64,000 nt of DNA from Bog-473 sp963730395 (GCA_963730395.1 CAVSSK010000021.1:695019-759018); one strand, 5' to 3'. Numbered from the stretch's first letter, positions 26,558-35,626 are shown. Made by a program: numbers and translations. The notes: generated from the letters alone by a model not told the origin.

Positions 26558-27859
26558 ATGGCCTGGGATTTCTCGACGGAACCGGAGTTCGAGGACAAGC
26601 TGGAGTGGATGCGCGGTTTCGTGCGGGAGCAGATCTTCCCGCTCGAGACACTGGACCTCACCTACGACCAGTTGCTGCAGGTGATCCGTCCGCTGCAGGA
26701 GAGGGTCAAGGAGACCGGGTTGTGGGCGGCGCACCTGCCGCCGGCCTTGGGCGGGATGGGCTTCGGCCAGGTGAAGCTCGGGCTGATGCACGAGATCCTC
26801 GGGCAGTCGCCGCTGGCGCCCGTGGTGTTCGGCAACAACGCACCGGATTCGGGGAACGCGGAGTTGCTGGCGGTGGGTATCGAGGAGACGGGGGATGAGG
26901 CGCAGCGGGAGCGCTGGCTGCAGCCGTTGCTGGACGGGGAGCTGCGATCCGCCTTCTCGATGACGGAGCCCAACAGTGCTGGATCCGATCCGACGCTGTT
27001 GACGACGTCCGCCCAACGGGACGGTGACGAGTGGGTGATCAATGGGCACAAGTGGTTCACATCCAACGGATCCGTGGCGGACTTCCTGATCGTGATGGCC
27101 GTGACCAATCCCGACGTCCACCCCTACCAGGGGTCGTCGATGATCATCGTGCCGGTGGACACACCCGGAGTGGACATCGTCAGGGACGTGTCGACGATGG
27201 AGGACCCGCATACGCCCTACGGGCGCTTCGGGAACCATGCCGAGATCATCTATAGGGACGTCCGGGTGCCGGCGGGGAACATCGTCGGCCGTGAGGGCTC
27301 GGGATTCGCGCTGGCTCAGCACCGGCTGGGGCCCGGTCGTATTCACCATTGCATGCGCTGGCTGGGGCAGTCCCGGCGGGCCTTCGACATGTTGTGCGAG
27401 CGGGCGGTGTCCCGCTACGCGCACGGGTCCATGCTGGCGGAGAAGCAAACCATCCAGAACTGGGTGGCGGATTCGATGGCTGAGATGCAGGCGGCCCGGC
27501 TGATGACGTTGCAGGCCGCCTGGAAGATGGATCAGGAGGGGGCGGCGGCGGCCAGAGTCGAAATTGCCATGATCAAGTACTTCGGGGCGAAGGTGCTCTA
27601 CGACGTCATAGACCGCGCCATCCAGGTGCACGGGTCGCTCGGGTACTCCTCGGACCTGCCGCTGGAGTCGATGTACCGGGCGGCTCGGGCAGCCAGGATC
27701 TACGACGGGCCCGACGAGGTGCACCGGCAGACGGTGGCGCGGCGGGTGCTCAAGGGGTACTCGGCGCACGAAGTGCCGACCGAGCACATCCCGACGCGCC
27801 GAGAGGAGGCGCAGCGGCGCTTCGCCGACCTCCTCGACGCGCTGACAATCGACGCCTAG
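26558..27859 (+). CDS. Acyl-CoA dehydrogenase family protein (ACAD10/11-like)
   Basis: 433 residues, ATG 26558 with GGGAGGAG upstream. The FAD-dependent dehydrogenase fold is seen in HLPPALGGMGFGQVKLGLMHE, FSMTEPNSAGSDPTLLTT (FAD contact), INGHKWFTSNG, the C-terminal helix QVHGSLGYSSDLPLESMYR and YDGPDEVHRQTVARRVLK. The G-P-D/E-V-H ending is that of the ACAD10/11 or FadE36-like subgroup, whose members often act on 2- or 4-hydroxy-acyl-CoA or unusual acids. It is divergent from bioB with 65 bp between. There is a convergent VOC gene after it, with a hairpin at 27870-27887. Substrate unknown. Confidence 0.87.
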   Translation: MAWDFSTEPEFEDKLEWMRGFVREQIFPLETLDLTYDQLLQVIRPLQERVKETGLWAAHLPPALGGMGFGQVKLGLMHEILGQSPLAPVVFGNNAPDSGNAELLAVGIEETGDEAQRERWLQPLLDGELRSAFSMTEPNSAGSDPTLLTTSAQRDGDEWVINGHKWFTSNGSVADFLIVMAVTNPDVHPYQGSSMIIVPVDTPGVDIVRDVSTMEDPHTPYGRFGNHAEIIYRDVRVPAGNIVGREGSGFALAQHRLGPGRIHHCMRWLGQSRRAFDMLCERAVSRYAHGSMLAEKQTIQNWVADSMAEMQAARLMTLQAAWKMDQEGAAAARVEIAMIKYFGAKVLYDVIDRAIQVHGSLGYSSDLPLESMYRAARAARIYDGPDEVHRQTVARRVLKGYSAHEVPTEHIPTRREEAQRRFADLLDALTIDA

Positions 27860-27869
27860 AGCGGTGACG

Positions 27870-27887
27870 AGCCGCCGCCGTGCGGCT
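27870..27887. terminator. Small hairpin between convergent genes
   Basis: AGCCGC-CGCCGT-GCGGCT forms a perfect 6-bp stem with a 6-base loop, in the 27-bp gap between two convergent stop codons. No U-run follows, so a bidirectional terminator is only plausible. Confidence 0.4.
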
Positions 27888-28258
27888 TACTCCGGGGTGT
27901 GGCAGACCGCCTCGACGTTGTTCCCGTCCGGATCGCGGACGAACGCGCCGTAGTAGTTGGGGTGGTACTCGGGCCACAGGCGGGGCTCGTGGAGGACCTC
28001 GGCGCCTGACTTGACGGCGGCATCGAAAAAGGCCCGGACGCCGCCCCGGTCGGCCGCGCTGAATGCGATGTGCGACTCCCGGAACCCGTCGCCCGTCTCT
28101 CGTGCCCCAATCCAGAACGTCGGCATCGGCGGGTTGCCGTAGCCGATCGCGCCGCCGAAGTCCATGACGCGCACCCCGCCTAAGGGCTCGAGCACGGTGT
28201 CGTAGAAGGCCGCGCTCTTCGCGATGTCGGCACATTGGATGGAGATGTGATCGAGCAT
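27887..28258 (-). CDS. VOC family protein (glyoxalase/dioxygenase fold)
   Basis: 123 residues. The single VOC module starts MLDHISIQCADIAKSAAFYD and ends GAFVRDPDGNNVEAVCHTPE, with metal-ligand candidates His4 and the C-terminal Glu. EVLHEPRLWPEYHPNYYGAF is common in the YP_/YwkD-like subgroup. Family members include lactoylglutathione lyases, resistance proteins and extradiol dioxygenases; the subgroup is usually a stand-alone, uncharacterised enzyme. It is convergent with the acyl-CoA dehydrogenase and apparently monocistronic. Function not assigned further. Confidence 0.85.
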   Translation of the reverse strand: MLDHISIQCADIAKSAAFYDTVLEPLGGVRVMDFGGAIGYGNPPMPTFWIGARETGDGFRESHIAFSAADRGGVRAFFDAAVKSGAEVLHEPRLWPEYHPNYYGAFVRDPDGNNVEAVCHTPE

Positions 28259-28303
28259 GCGCAGAGTCTGCCACCGGCCCGGCCCCGGGCCTAACCTGCG
28301 CGG

Positions 28304-28961
28304 ATGGTCCTCGCGACGACCGACTGGGCGACGATCGCCACCTTCGCCACGGCCATCGGGACGCTGGTCCTGGCTGTCGCCACCTTCGCCGCCGTTCGCT
28401 CGGCCAACCGGTCGGCCCGGATCGCCGAGGCCTCGTATCTCGTGAACCTACGGCCCGTCCTGGTCACCTCCCGCCTCCAGGATCCCGTGCAGAAGATGCG
28501 GTGGGTCGACGACCGCTGGACTGCGGTCGAGGGCGCCCAAGTCCACCGTCGAGCTGGTCGACGGGCGAATCTACCTCGCCCTCTCATTGCGCAACGTGGG
28601 CTCGGGGCTGGCCGTGATCTTCGGATGGAGCGTGATCATCGGGCTGGCTACGCCCGATATCACGCACACCGAGCCCGAGCGGTTCCGCATGCAGACCCGG
28701 GACCTCTACACCGCGGCGGGAGACATCGGCTTCTGGCAGGGCGCGATCCGCGAGGCGGACGATCCCGACTACCTAGGTCTGAGCCGCGCCATCCGGGACA
28801 ACGCGCCCTTCACGATCGAGCTTCTGTACGGGGACCACGAAGGCGGGCAGCGCACCATCAGCCGGTTCGGCCTGGTCGCGCATCGCAGCGCCGAGGGCGA
28901 GACGAAGTGGTTCCCCTCGGTGTCGCGGCACTGGTATCTGGATCGTCCGGATCCCCGGTAG
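28304..28961 (+). CDS. Hypothetical single-pass membrane protein, one frameshift
   Basis: The N-terminus (MVLATTDWATIATFATAIGTLVLAVATFAAVRSANRSARIAE) has one membrane segment followed by a short charged stretch and YLVNLRPVLV, a pattern common in actinobacterial hypothetical proteins with a cytosolic Ig-like domain. After position about 28535 the frame changes; the native reading continues in the neighbouring frame with LVDGRIYLALSLRNVGSGLAV and ends at 28961 with FPSVSRHWYLDRPDPR. With one base repaired the product is about 218 residues. No known function. Confidence 0.6.
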
Positions 28962-29010
28962 ATCGGGAGCCCACCGGTACGACGTCGCTTCCTCGCGGGG
29001 TGAGGCCAGG

Positions 29011-29607
29011 CTAGGTGCGGAGTCCCCGCAGGAGAGAAGTGCAGACCCGATTGAACCCCGCGTCCTGGTCCTCGACGAAGCCGATACCGAGGAGCTCGAG
29101 CGAGACCCATCCGTGAATGCCGGCCCAGATCACCTGGGCGGTCTCGGTGGGGGAGGCATCGGCGATGACACCGGCCGCCATCGCCCGCTCGACCGCCGCC
29201 ACGAGGCTGTCGAACGCCCGGGCAGCCATCTCGAGGGCGTGATCGCTCGGCTCGAACCCAGGGACCGCCCGCAGGAACATGACCTGGTACACCATCGGGT
29301 GGGCCAGTGCCAGGGCGCGGTAACGGCGGCCACCCTCGCGGAGCGCCTCGTAGGGGTCCGGGATCTCGGCGATCGCCGCCAGGGCGTCGCCCAACCGCCG
29401 GAAGCCGTCGACGAAGAGCGCCTCGACGATCCCGAACTTGGAGTCGAAGTGGTTGTAGACGCCCATCGGGGCGACGTGGGCGGCGGCGGCGATACGGCGC
29501 ACTGAGAGGCCGTCGGGGCCTTCCGTCTCCAGGATCTCGGCGGCGGATGCGAGGAGCGCGGCCTCCATCCCGGCGCTGGGTGTCCTGGTCCTGCGCATTT
29601 CCGTCAC
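29011..29607 (-). CDS. TetR/AcrR family transcriptional regulator
   Basis: 198 residues. The N-terminal helix-turn-helix is LSVRRIAAAAHVAPMGVYNHFDSKFGIVEALF (residues about 34-65), the classic TetR arrangement with Y-N-H-F. The C-terminal ligand domain contains VIWAGIHGWVSLELLGI, as in the TetR_C_13/WHG-like group. The gene is divergent from an MFS multidrug transporter, and a 34-bp palindrome (29624-29657) lies between them, overlapping the probable promoters. The obvious model is repression of the exporter and itself, relieved by an exported compound. Confidence 0.92.
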   Translation of the reverse strand: MTEMRRTRTPSAGMEAALLASAAEILETEGPDGLSVRRIAAAAHVAPMGVYNHFDSKFGIVEALFVDGFRRLGDALAAIAEIPDPYEALREGGRRYRALALAHPMVYQVMFLRAVPGFEPSDHALEMAARAFDSLVAAVERAMAAGVIADASPTETAQVIWAGIHGWVSLELLGIGFVEDQDAGFNRVCTSLLRGLRT

Positions 29608-29623
29608 ATCCGTAGCGTACTGA

Positions 29624-29657
29624 AGAACATCGTGCTATAACAATAGCACAGCGTTCT
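29624..29657. promoter_or_regulatory. 34-bp nested palindrome, TetR operator
   Basis: Outer arms AGAAC/GTTCT and inner arms GTGCTAT/ATAGCAC are symmetrical around a central AACA, with three bases between arms on each side. Every arm base pairs. The element lies 17 bp upstream of the TetR start (29607) and 36 bp upstream of the MFS start (29693), so one bound regulator could control both genes. Confidence 0.85.
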
Positions 29658-29692
29658 ATTACTCCAGTTGCACCTATCCGGAAGGAGCCGAG

Positions 29693-31591
29693 ATGCCCGG
29701 AACCTCGCTCGAAACCGCCCCCCTGACGCCCACCACGCCCGCCCGCCCAGCCAAAGATCGCCGCTGGATAGTGCTCGCCGTCCTGTGCCTCTCGGTCTTC
29801 CTGGTGGTGGTCGACAACACCATCGTCAACGTGGCCCTGCCGACCCTGAACCGCAGCCTGGGGGCCTCGATCACCTCGCTCCAGTGGATCGTCGACGCCT
29901 ACAGCCTGGCCTTCGCCGGTCTGCTCCTCGCCGGCGGCGGCATCGGGGACCGCCTCGGCCGCAAGGGCACGATGCAGGTCGGCCTCGTGCTCTTCGGGCT
30001 GTTCTCAGGCGCAGCGGCTTGGTCGCACACGACCGGAGCCCTCATCACCACCCGTGCGTTGATGGGCGTAGCCGCGGCCTTCATCTTCCCGGCCAGCCTG
30101 GCCATCCTGACCAGCGTCTTCTCCGACCCGTCCGAGCGGCAGAAGGCCCTCGGCATCTGGGGGGCGACGTCGGGCATAGCTGTCGCGTTCGGGCCCATCA
30201 CGGGCGGCGCACTGCTCGAGCACTTCTGGTACGGATCGATCTTTCTGGTCAACGTGCCGATCGTCATCGTGACCCTGATTGCGGGCGGCATCTTGATCCC
30301 GCGGCTCCCCAGGGTGGCCCAGTATCCCTTCGACACCCGAGGTGTGGTGCTCTCGACGGTGGGCGTCACATCGTTGGTCCTGGCCATCATCGAGGGGCCC
30401 CAGTGGGGTTGGGCATCGCTGGGCACGCTGACATGCTTCGTGACCGCGGCCGTCCTGTTGACTGCCTTCTCGTTGCTCGAGCTGCGCACTCAAGGTCCGC
30501 TGCTCGACGTGCGAGTCTTCAGGATCCCACGTTTTACAGGCGGCGCACTCTCCATCTCGGTGGCGTTCTTCTGCCTCTTCGGCTTCATCTTTCTGATCAC
30601 CCAGTACTTCCAGTTCGTCAAGGGCTACTCGACACTCTCGGCCGGTGTGCACACGCTCCCGTTCGCCATCGTCGCGGCCATCGCCACGCCGATCGCGGCG
30701 GTGGTTGCGCTGAAGGTCGGGACGCGTCTGGTCGTGACGGCGGGACTGGTCCTCATGGGAGGTGGCCTGTTGGTGACGGCATTCAACTCGCAGGCGAACA
30801 CCTCCTACTTCGGACCGATCATCCTCGCCATGGTGCTGCTGGCCCTCGGCTTGTCCTCCATCACCGCACCGACAGCGGAAGCGGTGATGGGATCAGTGGC
30901 CGACGACCAGCGTGGAGCCGCCGCCGGCGTCAACAACACGACCAGGGAGCTCGGCGGCACGCTCGGAGTGGCCATCTTCGGCTCGATCTTCGCTTCGTCC
31001 TTTGGTCCCCGGATCATCAGCGCCTTCCGCTCGCTGCCCATACCGGCGGGCCCGAAGGCCGATGCCCACCAATCCATGGCTGCAGCGCTCGTCGTGGTGG
31101 CCCACGCCCCCCGGGCGGCCCAGCCGGCCCTCCAGTCGATCGCGTTCTCGGCGTTCAGCAGCGGGCTGCGGGTGGCGTGCGTCGCCGGCGCCGGGGTGGC
31201 GGTACTGGGCGCGCTGGTGGCGTTCAGGCTCCTGCCTGGGCGGGGTGCGGCCGAGGTCGAGCTCGCTGCGGACCCCGAGCCCTGTGCTGGGGAGTTGGCC
31301 TTGGCGCACGGCCTGAGAGTCCCTCTATCCGAAGACCAGCGGGGCGTGGCGCACGCCGGCAATGACCGGGCTAGGCGACCGTTCGACCGGACCGGCCGAG
31401 GCGAGCGTCTCGAAGCGGTCGAGCGAGCTCTTGTAGTACGACCCGAGCCTCCAGGCGGGCCAGGGCGGCCCCGAGGCAGAAGTGGGGCCCGAATCCAAAG
31501 CTCACGTGAGGATTGGGGTGCCGGTCGACGCGGAACTCGCCGGCATCGGCACCAAAGACGTCCTCGTCGCGGTTGGCGGAGGCGTAAATGA
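29693..31591 (+). CDS. DHA2-type MFS drug exporter
   Basis: The transporter proper covers about residues 1-525 with 14 membrane segments. Motifs: VVDNTIVNVALPTLNRSL (motif D1, first helix), LLLAGGGIGDRLGRKG (motif A), and ITGGALLEHFWYGSIFLVNVP (motif C region). The family (EmrB/QacA-like) exports lipophilic drugs with protons. The frame remains open to 31591, but the last roughly 110 residues, after FRLLPGRGAAEVE, are Arg/Gly-rich and antisense to the 3' end of the P450 gene; the real stop is probably near 31316-31327 and was lost to a base error. Divergent from its TetR regulator. Substrate unknown. Confidence 0.8.
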   Translation: MPGTSLETAPLTPTTPARPAKDRRWIVLAVLCLSVFLVVVDNTIVNVALPTLNRSLGASITSLQWIVDAYSLAFAGLLLAGGGIGDRLGRKGTMQVGLVLFGLFSGAAAWSHTTGALITTRALMGVAAAFIFPASLAILTSVFSDPSERQKALGIWGATSGIAVAFGPITGGALLEHFWYGSIFLVNVPIVIVTLIAGGILIPRLPRVAQYPFDTRGVVLSTVGVTSLVLAIIEGPQWGWASLGTLTCFVTAAVLLTAFSLLELRTQGPLLDVRVFRIPRFTGGALSISVAFFCLFGFIFLITQYFQFVKGYSTLSAGVHTLPFAIVAAIATPIAAVVALKVGTRLVVTAGLVLMGGGLLVTAFNSQANTSYFGPIILAMVLLALGLSSITAPTAEAVMGSVADDQRGAAAGVNNTTRELGGTLGVAIFGSIFASSFGPRIISAFRSLPIPAGPKADAHQSMAAALVVVAHAPRAAQPALQSIAFSAFSSGLRVACVAGAGVAVLGALVAFRLLPGRGAAEVELAADPEPCAGELALAHGLRVPLSEDQRGVAHAGNDRARRPFDRTGRGERLEAVERALVVRPEPPGGPGRPRGRSGARIQSSREDWGAGRRGTRRHRHQRRPRRGWRRRK

Positions 31592-32576
31592 GCAGCACGG
31601 GGTCGCCGGCCGCAACGCGTTGGCCTCGGACGCTGGATGGGGTGGTCGCCGTGCGCATGAAGGAGATCACCGGCGTCGTCCAGCGCAACAGCTCCTCGAC
31701 CGCGCTCGGGATCAGTGCACGGTCGTCCCGCAGGGCGACCCACTGAGCCGGACGCTCAGCGAGCGCGACGAGGCCACCCGAGATCAGGTTCCTCGTCGTC
31801 TCGTTCCCCGCGATGAGCAACTGGATCAGGAACATGGCCAGCTCGGCCTCGCTGAGCTGTCGCTCCCCTCGCCGAGAGCTCGCTCCCTCGCCGAGCTGGT
31901 CGCTCCCCTCGCCGGCACCCGCGTTGGCCAGCACCGACACCAGGTCGTTGGCAGGCTCCGCCCGCCGCTCCTCTGCCACCCCGATCAGGTACTGCCACAT
32001 TTCCATCTGCAAGAGCGCACGCTCCTCCTCCGAGTGCTCGCTCGCCCCGGGGATTGCGGCCTCCGACCATTCCAAGAAACGGGGCCACTGGGCGCCGTCC
32101 ACCCCCATCAGCTCGCAGATGACCTGCATCGGGAGCGGGACGGAGAGCGACGAGACGATGTCGATCGCCTCACCGCCCTGGATGAGGTCGACCAGCGCCC
32201 TCGCCTTCGACGTCACCCCCGCCTCCATCAGGCGCACCATCGAAGGCTTGAAACCCGGCTGGACCAACCGGCGGTAGCGGGTGTGCTGGGGCGGGTCCGT
32301 GTGCATCATCGTCGGCGGGGCGTCGTACGTCGCGCCGATCTCGTCGATCAGGATGCCCTGAGACGAGCAAAACCCCACCGGGTCTGCGCCGATGGACGAC
32401 ACCTCGGGGTGCGTGGTGACGGCCCAGAACCCACCGCCCTCCCGATCGACCCAGCACACGGGGGCGCTCCGTCGTAGCTCGGCATAGAGAGCGAAGGGGT
32501 CGCCGCCCGAGTACAGCAACGGGTCGGTGAGGCGGCCTGCATCGGCAGCCGGCCCGGCGACGGCATCGGTGGACAT
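31325..32576 (-). CDS. Cytochrome P450, C-terminal frameshift
   Basis: About 416 residues from ATG 32576. Seen: I-helix LLIAGNETTRNLISGGL, the ExxR in AVEELLRWTTPV, and the heme loop FGFGPHFCLGAALARLEARV with the cysteine ligand. The motif wording resembles CYP125/CYP142-type steroid or fatty-acid hydroxylases. After LEARVVLQEL the frame slips near 31410; the neighbouring frame restores DRFETLASAGPVERSPSPV and ends HAPLVFG at 31325, which is the normal P450 C-terminus. A Gly/Glu/Ser-rich insert before the I helix arises from near-identical 20-bp repeats (about 31860-31920). Last gene of the LLM-amidase-cupin-P450 series, 3 bp after the cupin gene. An electron partner is not in the window. Confidence 0.85.
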
Positions 32577-32579
32577 GGA

Positions 32580-33056
32580 TCAGACGATGATGCCGTTGGG
32601 GCGCGGATCGCCCTGTGCCTCGAGCAGCGCGTAGTACGCCTCGAGCGTCCCGGGCCCATCTGACACGGACTCCACCGACCCGTCCTCGGCCAGGTTCAAC
32701 AGCGCGCCCTCGATGATGAAGCAGACGTCCGTGTCCACCTCGTTGTCCGCGGGCACGTGGAGGGTGTGCACCGAGTTCGCCGGTTCGTAGAGGTAGGAGC
32801 CGGGTGTCACGTAGAAGTCGTACTCGAGGTAATGCCACCGTCCCGCCGACGTGAAGGCGTCCACCGACCCTGTGTGGCGGTGGGTCTGCAGCTGCACGCC
32901 GGGGTTGAAGCGGTTCAGGATGACCCACGTGCCGTGCTGGGAGTCGAAGCGAACCACCTTGAGCAGGACGCCCATCCCCGTGTCGGCCCACGGGGCGTCC
33001 TCGTCGCCGACGAGGCGGACGGTGTCCCTCGGATTGGCAGGCGTGGCGATCGACAT
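32580..33056 (-). CDS. Cupin domain protein (2,4'-dihydroxyacetophenone dioxygenase-like)
   Basis: 158 residues. The cupin core is PGVQLQTHRHTGSVDAFTSAG, where T-H-R-H supplies two likely metal ligands, followed by YEPANSVHTLHVP, which supplies the last histidine. The overall pattern (L-E-Y-D-F-Y-V-T-P-G-S-Y) is that of the family named after 2,4'-dihydroxyacetophenone dioxygenase, an iron C-C cleaving enzyme. Many members have not been tested. It lies 28 bp after the amidase and 3 bp before the P450, so a common transcript and pathway are likely. The reaction here is an inference. Confidence 0.8.
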   Translation of the reverse strand: MSIATPANPRDTVRLVGDEDAPWADTGMGVLLKVVRFDSQHGTWVILNRFNPGVQLQTHRHTGSVDAFTSAGRWHYLEYDFYVTPGSYLYEPANSVHTLHVPADNEVDTDVCFIIEGALLNLAEDGSVESVSDGPGTLEAYYALLEAQGDPRPNGIIV

Positions 33057-33084
33057 CGGGATCGGCTCCTTTCTGGATTTGGAT

Positions 33085-34500
33085 CTACTCGGGCAGCGGG
33101 GCGAGCGTATCGAGGTCCAGCGCGGACTCGAGGGCCGCGGCGGTGCGGAGCACCACGAGGTCCCCGTGTTGGGGTCCCACGAGCTGCAAGCCGATCGGGA
33201 GCCCGTCGGTGTTCAGGCCGACGGGGATCGTGGCCGCCGGTGACCGGGTCATGTTGAACGGATAGGTGAACTGGATCCAGTTGGCCGTCGTCTCCCCGTT
33301 GACCGTGCTCGTCATGTCGTCGGCGAACGGGGCGACACCCGAGCATGTCGGCGTCACCAGGATCCGGGCCGTGTGGAACAGCTCGACGAGCCGGAGGTTC
33401 ATGAGGTGGAAGTCGTCGAAGACCTGCAGCAGCTGCTCGGCTGTGGTCGACTGAGCGACGTCGACGAAGTGGCGCAGGACGGGGTGCACCTCCGCCCAAC
33501 GCGGATGGTTCATGAACGGTCGCAGGGCGCGCAAGGTGCAGGCCCCGGTGAAGGTGAGGAAATCACTGACGGGGTCGTCATCAAAGACGGTGTCCAGCAC
33601 GACGACGTCGGCACCCAGTGACTCGAGCACCCCGACGGCCCGCTCGCAGGCTGCGGCGACCTCGGCGTCGACGGTCGCGTACCCGAGGGTCGGCGCGTAG
33701 GCGATGCGGACCGGGACGTGCGGGTCCTCGACGGCGGCGAGCCACGAGGCCTCGGGTCGAGGGAGGGAGCGAAGGTCGGTGGGGTCGGGGCCGACGACCA
33801 CGTCGAGGGCGTGGGCAACGTCGGCGATGCGACGGGCCATGGGACCGTTCGTGGAAAGGTCGATCCATCCAGGGGGAGTGGGGCCGCCGGCGGGGACACG
33901 GCCGAGGCTGGGCTTCATGCCGGAGAGGCCGCAACAGGCCGAGGGGATCCGGATGGAGCCGCCGCCGTCGGAGCCGGTGGCGAGGGGGACCATGCCCGCC
34001 GCCAGCGCCGCCGACGCACCGCCCGAGGAGCCTCCCGGACCCCTGGATGGGTCGAACGGGTTCAGCGAGGGGCCGAAGATGGCGTTGGTCGTGTTTCCCA
34101 TCCAGCCGAATTCGGGCGTGTTGGTCTTCCCGACCACGACGCATCCGGCGGCCCGCATCCGGGCGACGAAGGGGTCGTCGGCGGTGGCCGGGGGGTCATC
34201 GGCGTGGAGTGCCGATCCATACGTCGTGGTGTAGCCGACGGCGCTCTGGAGATCCTTGACCCCGATCGGGATGCCGGCCAGCGGGCCCGGGTCACCGCCG
34301 CCGCCGATGTGGGCGTCGACGGCGTCGGCCTCTTGGAGAGCCTGTTCGTCGTCGACGGCAACGAAGGCGTTGTACATGGGGTTGAAGCGCTCGATCCGAT
34401 CCAGGGCGGCCTGGGTCAGCTCCCGGGCGCTGACCTCCTTGGCCCGCACGGAGCGGACGAGATCGGAGAGCGATGTGGTGCGGAAGTCGATCTCAACCAT
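33085..34500 (-). CDS. Amidase signature family enzyme
   Basis: 471 residues with the complete Ser-cisSer-Lys triad: lysine in GIPIGVKDLQS (residue about 78), cis-serine in GPGGSSGGASAALAAGMVPL, and nucleophile serine in TGSDGGGSIRIPSACCG. It hydrolyses an amide; the family spans aryl, fatty and peptide amides, and GatA. It is too short and too isolated from gatB/C to be GatA. It sits 33 bp after the LLM gene and 28 bp before the cupin, in what looks like a catabolic operon with the P450. This suggests degradation of an amide-containing compound, which is inferred. Confidence 0.9.
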   Translation of the reverse strand: MVEIDFRTTSLSDLVRSVRAKEVSARELTQAALDRIERFNPMYNAFVAVDDEQALQEADAVDAHIGGGGDPGPLAGIPIGVKDLQSAVGYTTTYGSALHADDPPATADDPFVARMRAAGCVVVGKTNTPEFGWMGNTTNAIFGPSLNPFDPSRGPGGSSGGASAALAAGMVPLATGSDGGGSIRIPSACCGLSGMKPSLGRVPAGGPTPPGWIDLSTNGPMARRIADVAHALDVVVGPDPTDLRSLPRPEASWLAAVEDPHVPVRIAYAPTLGYATVDAEVAAACERAVGVLESLGADVVVLDTVFDDDPVSDFLTFTGACTLRALRPFMNHPRWAEVHPVLRHFVDVAQSTTAEQLLQVFDDFHLMNLRLVELFHTARILVTPTCSGVAPFADDMTSTVNGETTANWIQFTYPFNMTRSPAATIPVGLNTDGLPIGLQLVGPQHGDLVVLRTAAALESALDLDTLAPLPE

Positions 34501-34533
34501 GCCTGCGGCCTGTCCGACGTACCCGCGCCGGCC

Positions 34534-35517
34534 CTATCCAGCCGACGGGGAGAGGCCGGCCACGGCCTCCGCCAGGTCGATCCCGATCGGAATGACCATC
34601 GGTGCGGGGATGGTGACGCCATGATCCACGTATCGCTGCACATGCGCCCGGCACTCGGCCACCGAGCCGTGCACGACCAGCTCGTCGACCAACTCGTCGG
34701 GGATGGCCTCGAGCGCGCCTTTGCGGTCCCCGGCGGACCAGGCGTCCCACATGGGCTGCAGCGCCGGACCACGTCCAAGCCAGCGATGGAACTCCGCGTA
34801 GGCATTGACGTTGAGGTAGGCGGTGATCATGCGGCGCCCCACCGTGCGGGCCACGTCGGCGTCCTCGGTGACGATGACGAAGATGCGGGCGACGATCTCC
34901 CGCGGCGCTCCCTCGGCCGCTTTCTCGACCTCCGCCACCGACGTCGAGACGTCCTCGGCGCTGAGCCAGTTGAGGATCGCTCCGTCCGCCTCCCGCCCGG
35001 CCAGGTGCAGCATGCCGGGGCGCAGCGCCGCCAAGTAGATGGGCGGGAGCTGCTCCGGGATCCGGGAGAGGCGGAACCCCTTGACGCTGAAGGTCTCGAA
35101 ATCCTCGGTCACCTTCTCGCCGCTGAAGGCCATCTTGAGGAATCGCACGGTGTCGGCCATCCGGCGGAACTGGTTCTCGAAGGCCAGGCCGTTCCAGTTG
35201 GCGACGATCACCTCGGACGAGGCACCGAGCCCGCAGGCGAAGCGGCCCGGAGCGGCGTCCGCCATGGAGGCCAAGCTCTGGGCCAGTAGCGCGGGGCCGC
35301 GGGTGTAGGCGGGTGTGATGGCCACGCCGAGATTCAGCTCCGGCTCCCACGCAGCGGCGAGGGCGAGGGGCGTGAACCCGTCGGCCCCGTCCACCTCTGC
35401 CGACCACACGTCGGTGTAGCCGAGCTCGCGCAGGCGGGCGAACCACGACCGATGGGCGTGCAGCGGGATCCCGTCGAAGGGGATCGTGATGCCCGGACGG
35501 GCGGGAGTTGGGCTCAT
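34534..35517 (-). CDS. LLM class F420-type oxidoreductase
   Basis: 327 residues. Luciferase-like barrel with GITIPFDGIPL at the start, YTDVWSAEVDGADGFTPL, LNLGVAITPAYTRGPALLAQSLASM and FACGLGASSEVIVANWNG; the last is typical of the TIGR03559/TIGR03857-like F420-dependent group. It would oxidise or reduce a small substrate with deazaflavin F420. It is the first gene of the LLM-amidase-cupin-P450 run on the minus strand. Upstream lies the repeat-rich 3' end of the PPK2 gene, only 48 bp away. No obvious promoter was seen in this gap, so transcription might start further upstream. Confidence 0.82.
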   Translation of the reverse strand: MSPTPARPGITIPFDGIPLHAHRSWFARLRELGYTDVWSAEVDGADGFTPLALAAAWEPELNLGVAITPAYTRGPALLAQSLASMADAAPGRFACGLGASSEVIVANWNGLAFENQFRRMADTVRFLKMAFSGEKVTEDFETFSVKGFRLSRIPEQLPPIYLAALRPGMLHLAGREADGAILNWLSAEDVSTSVAEVEKAAEGAPREIVARIFVIVTEDADVARTVGRRMITAYLNVNAYAEFHRWLGRGPALQPMWDAWSAGDRKGALEAIPDELVDELVVHGSVAECRAHVQRYVDHGVTIPAPMVIPIGIDLAEAVAGLSPSAG

Positions 35518-35534
35518 GCCTCGATGCGCTCCTC

Positions 35535-35626
35535 TTGACCTGGACCTTCACCTGGATCCGGACCTTCACCTTGACCTTGACCTTGATCCTTGTCCTGGTC
35601 CTTGGTCCTGGTCCTGGTCCTGGTCC
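35535..35626. repeat. Hexanucleotide low-complexity tract
   Basis: On the + strand the stretch consists of varied GACCTT, then CCTTGA and CCTGGT hexamers (for example TTGACC, CCTTGACCTTGACC, GGTCCTGGTCCTGGTCC). It covers the gap after the PPK2 stop and its last 20 codons, which encode alternating Asp-Gln then Gly-Gln and Ser-Arg. Replication slippage is the usual cause; the PPK2 tail is likely not conserved. Confidence 0.9.

Noticed and set aside
33085..34500. Amidase considered as GatA of the amidotransferase
   Set aside because: No gatB or gatC lies nearby and the gene sits in a catabolic operon with LLM, cupin and P450 genes.
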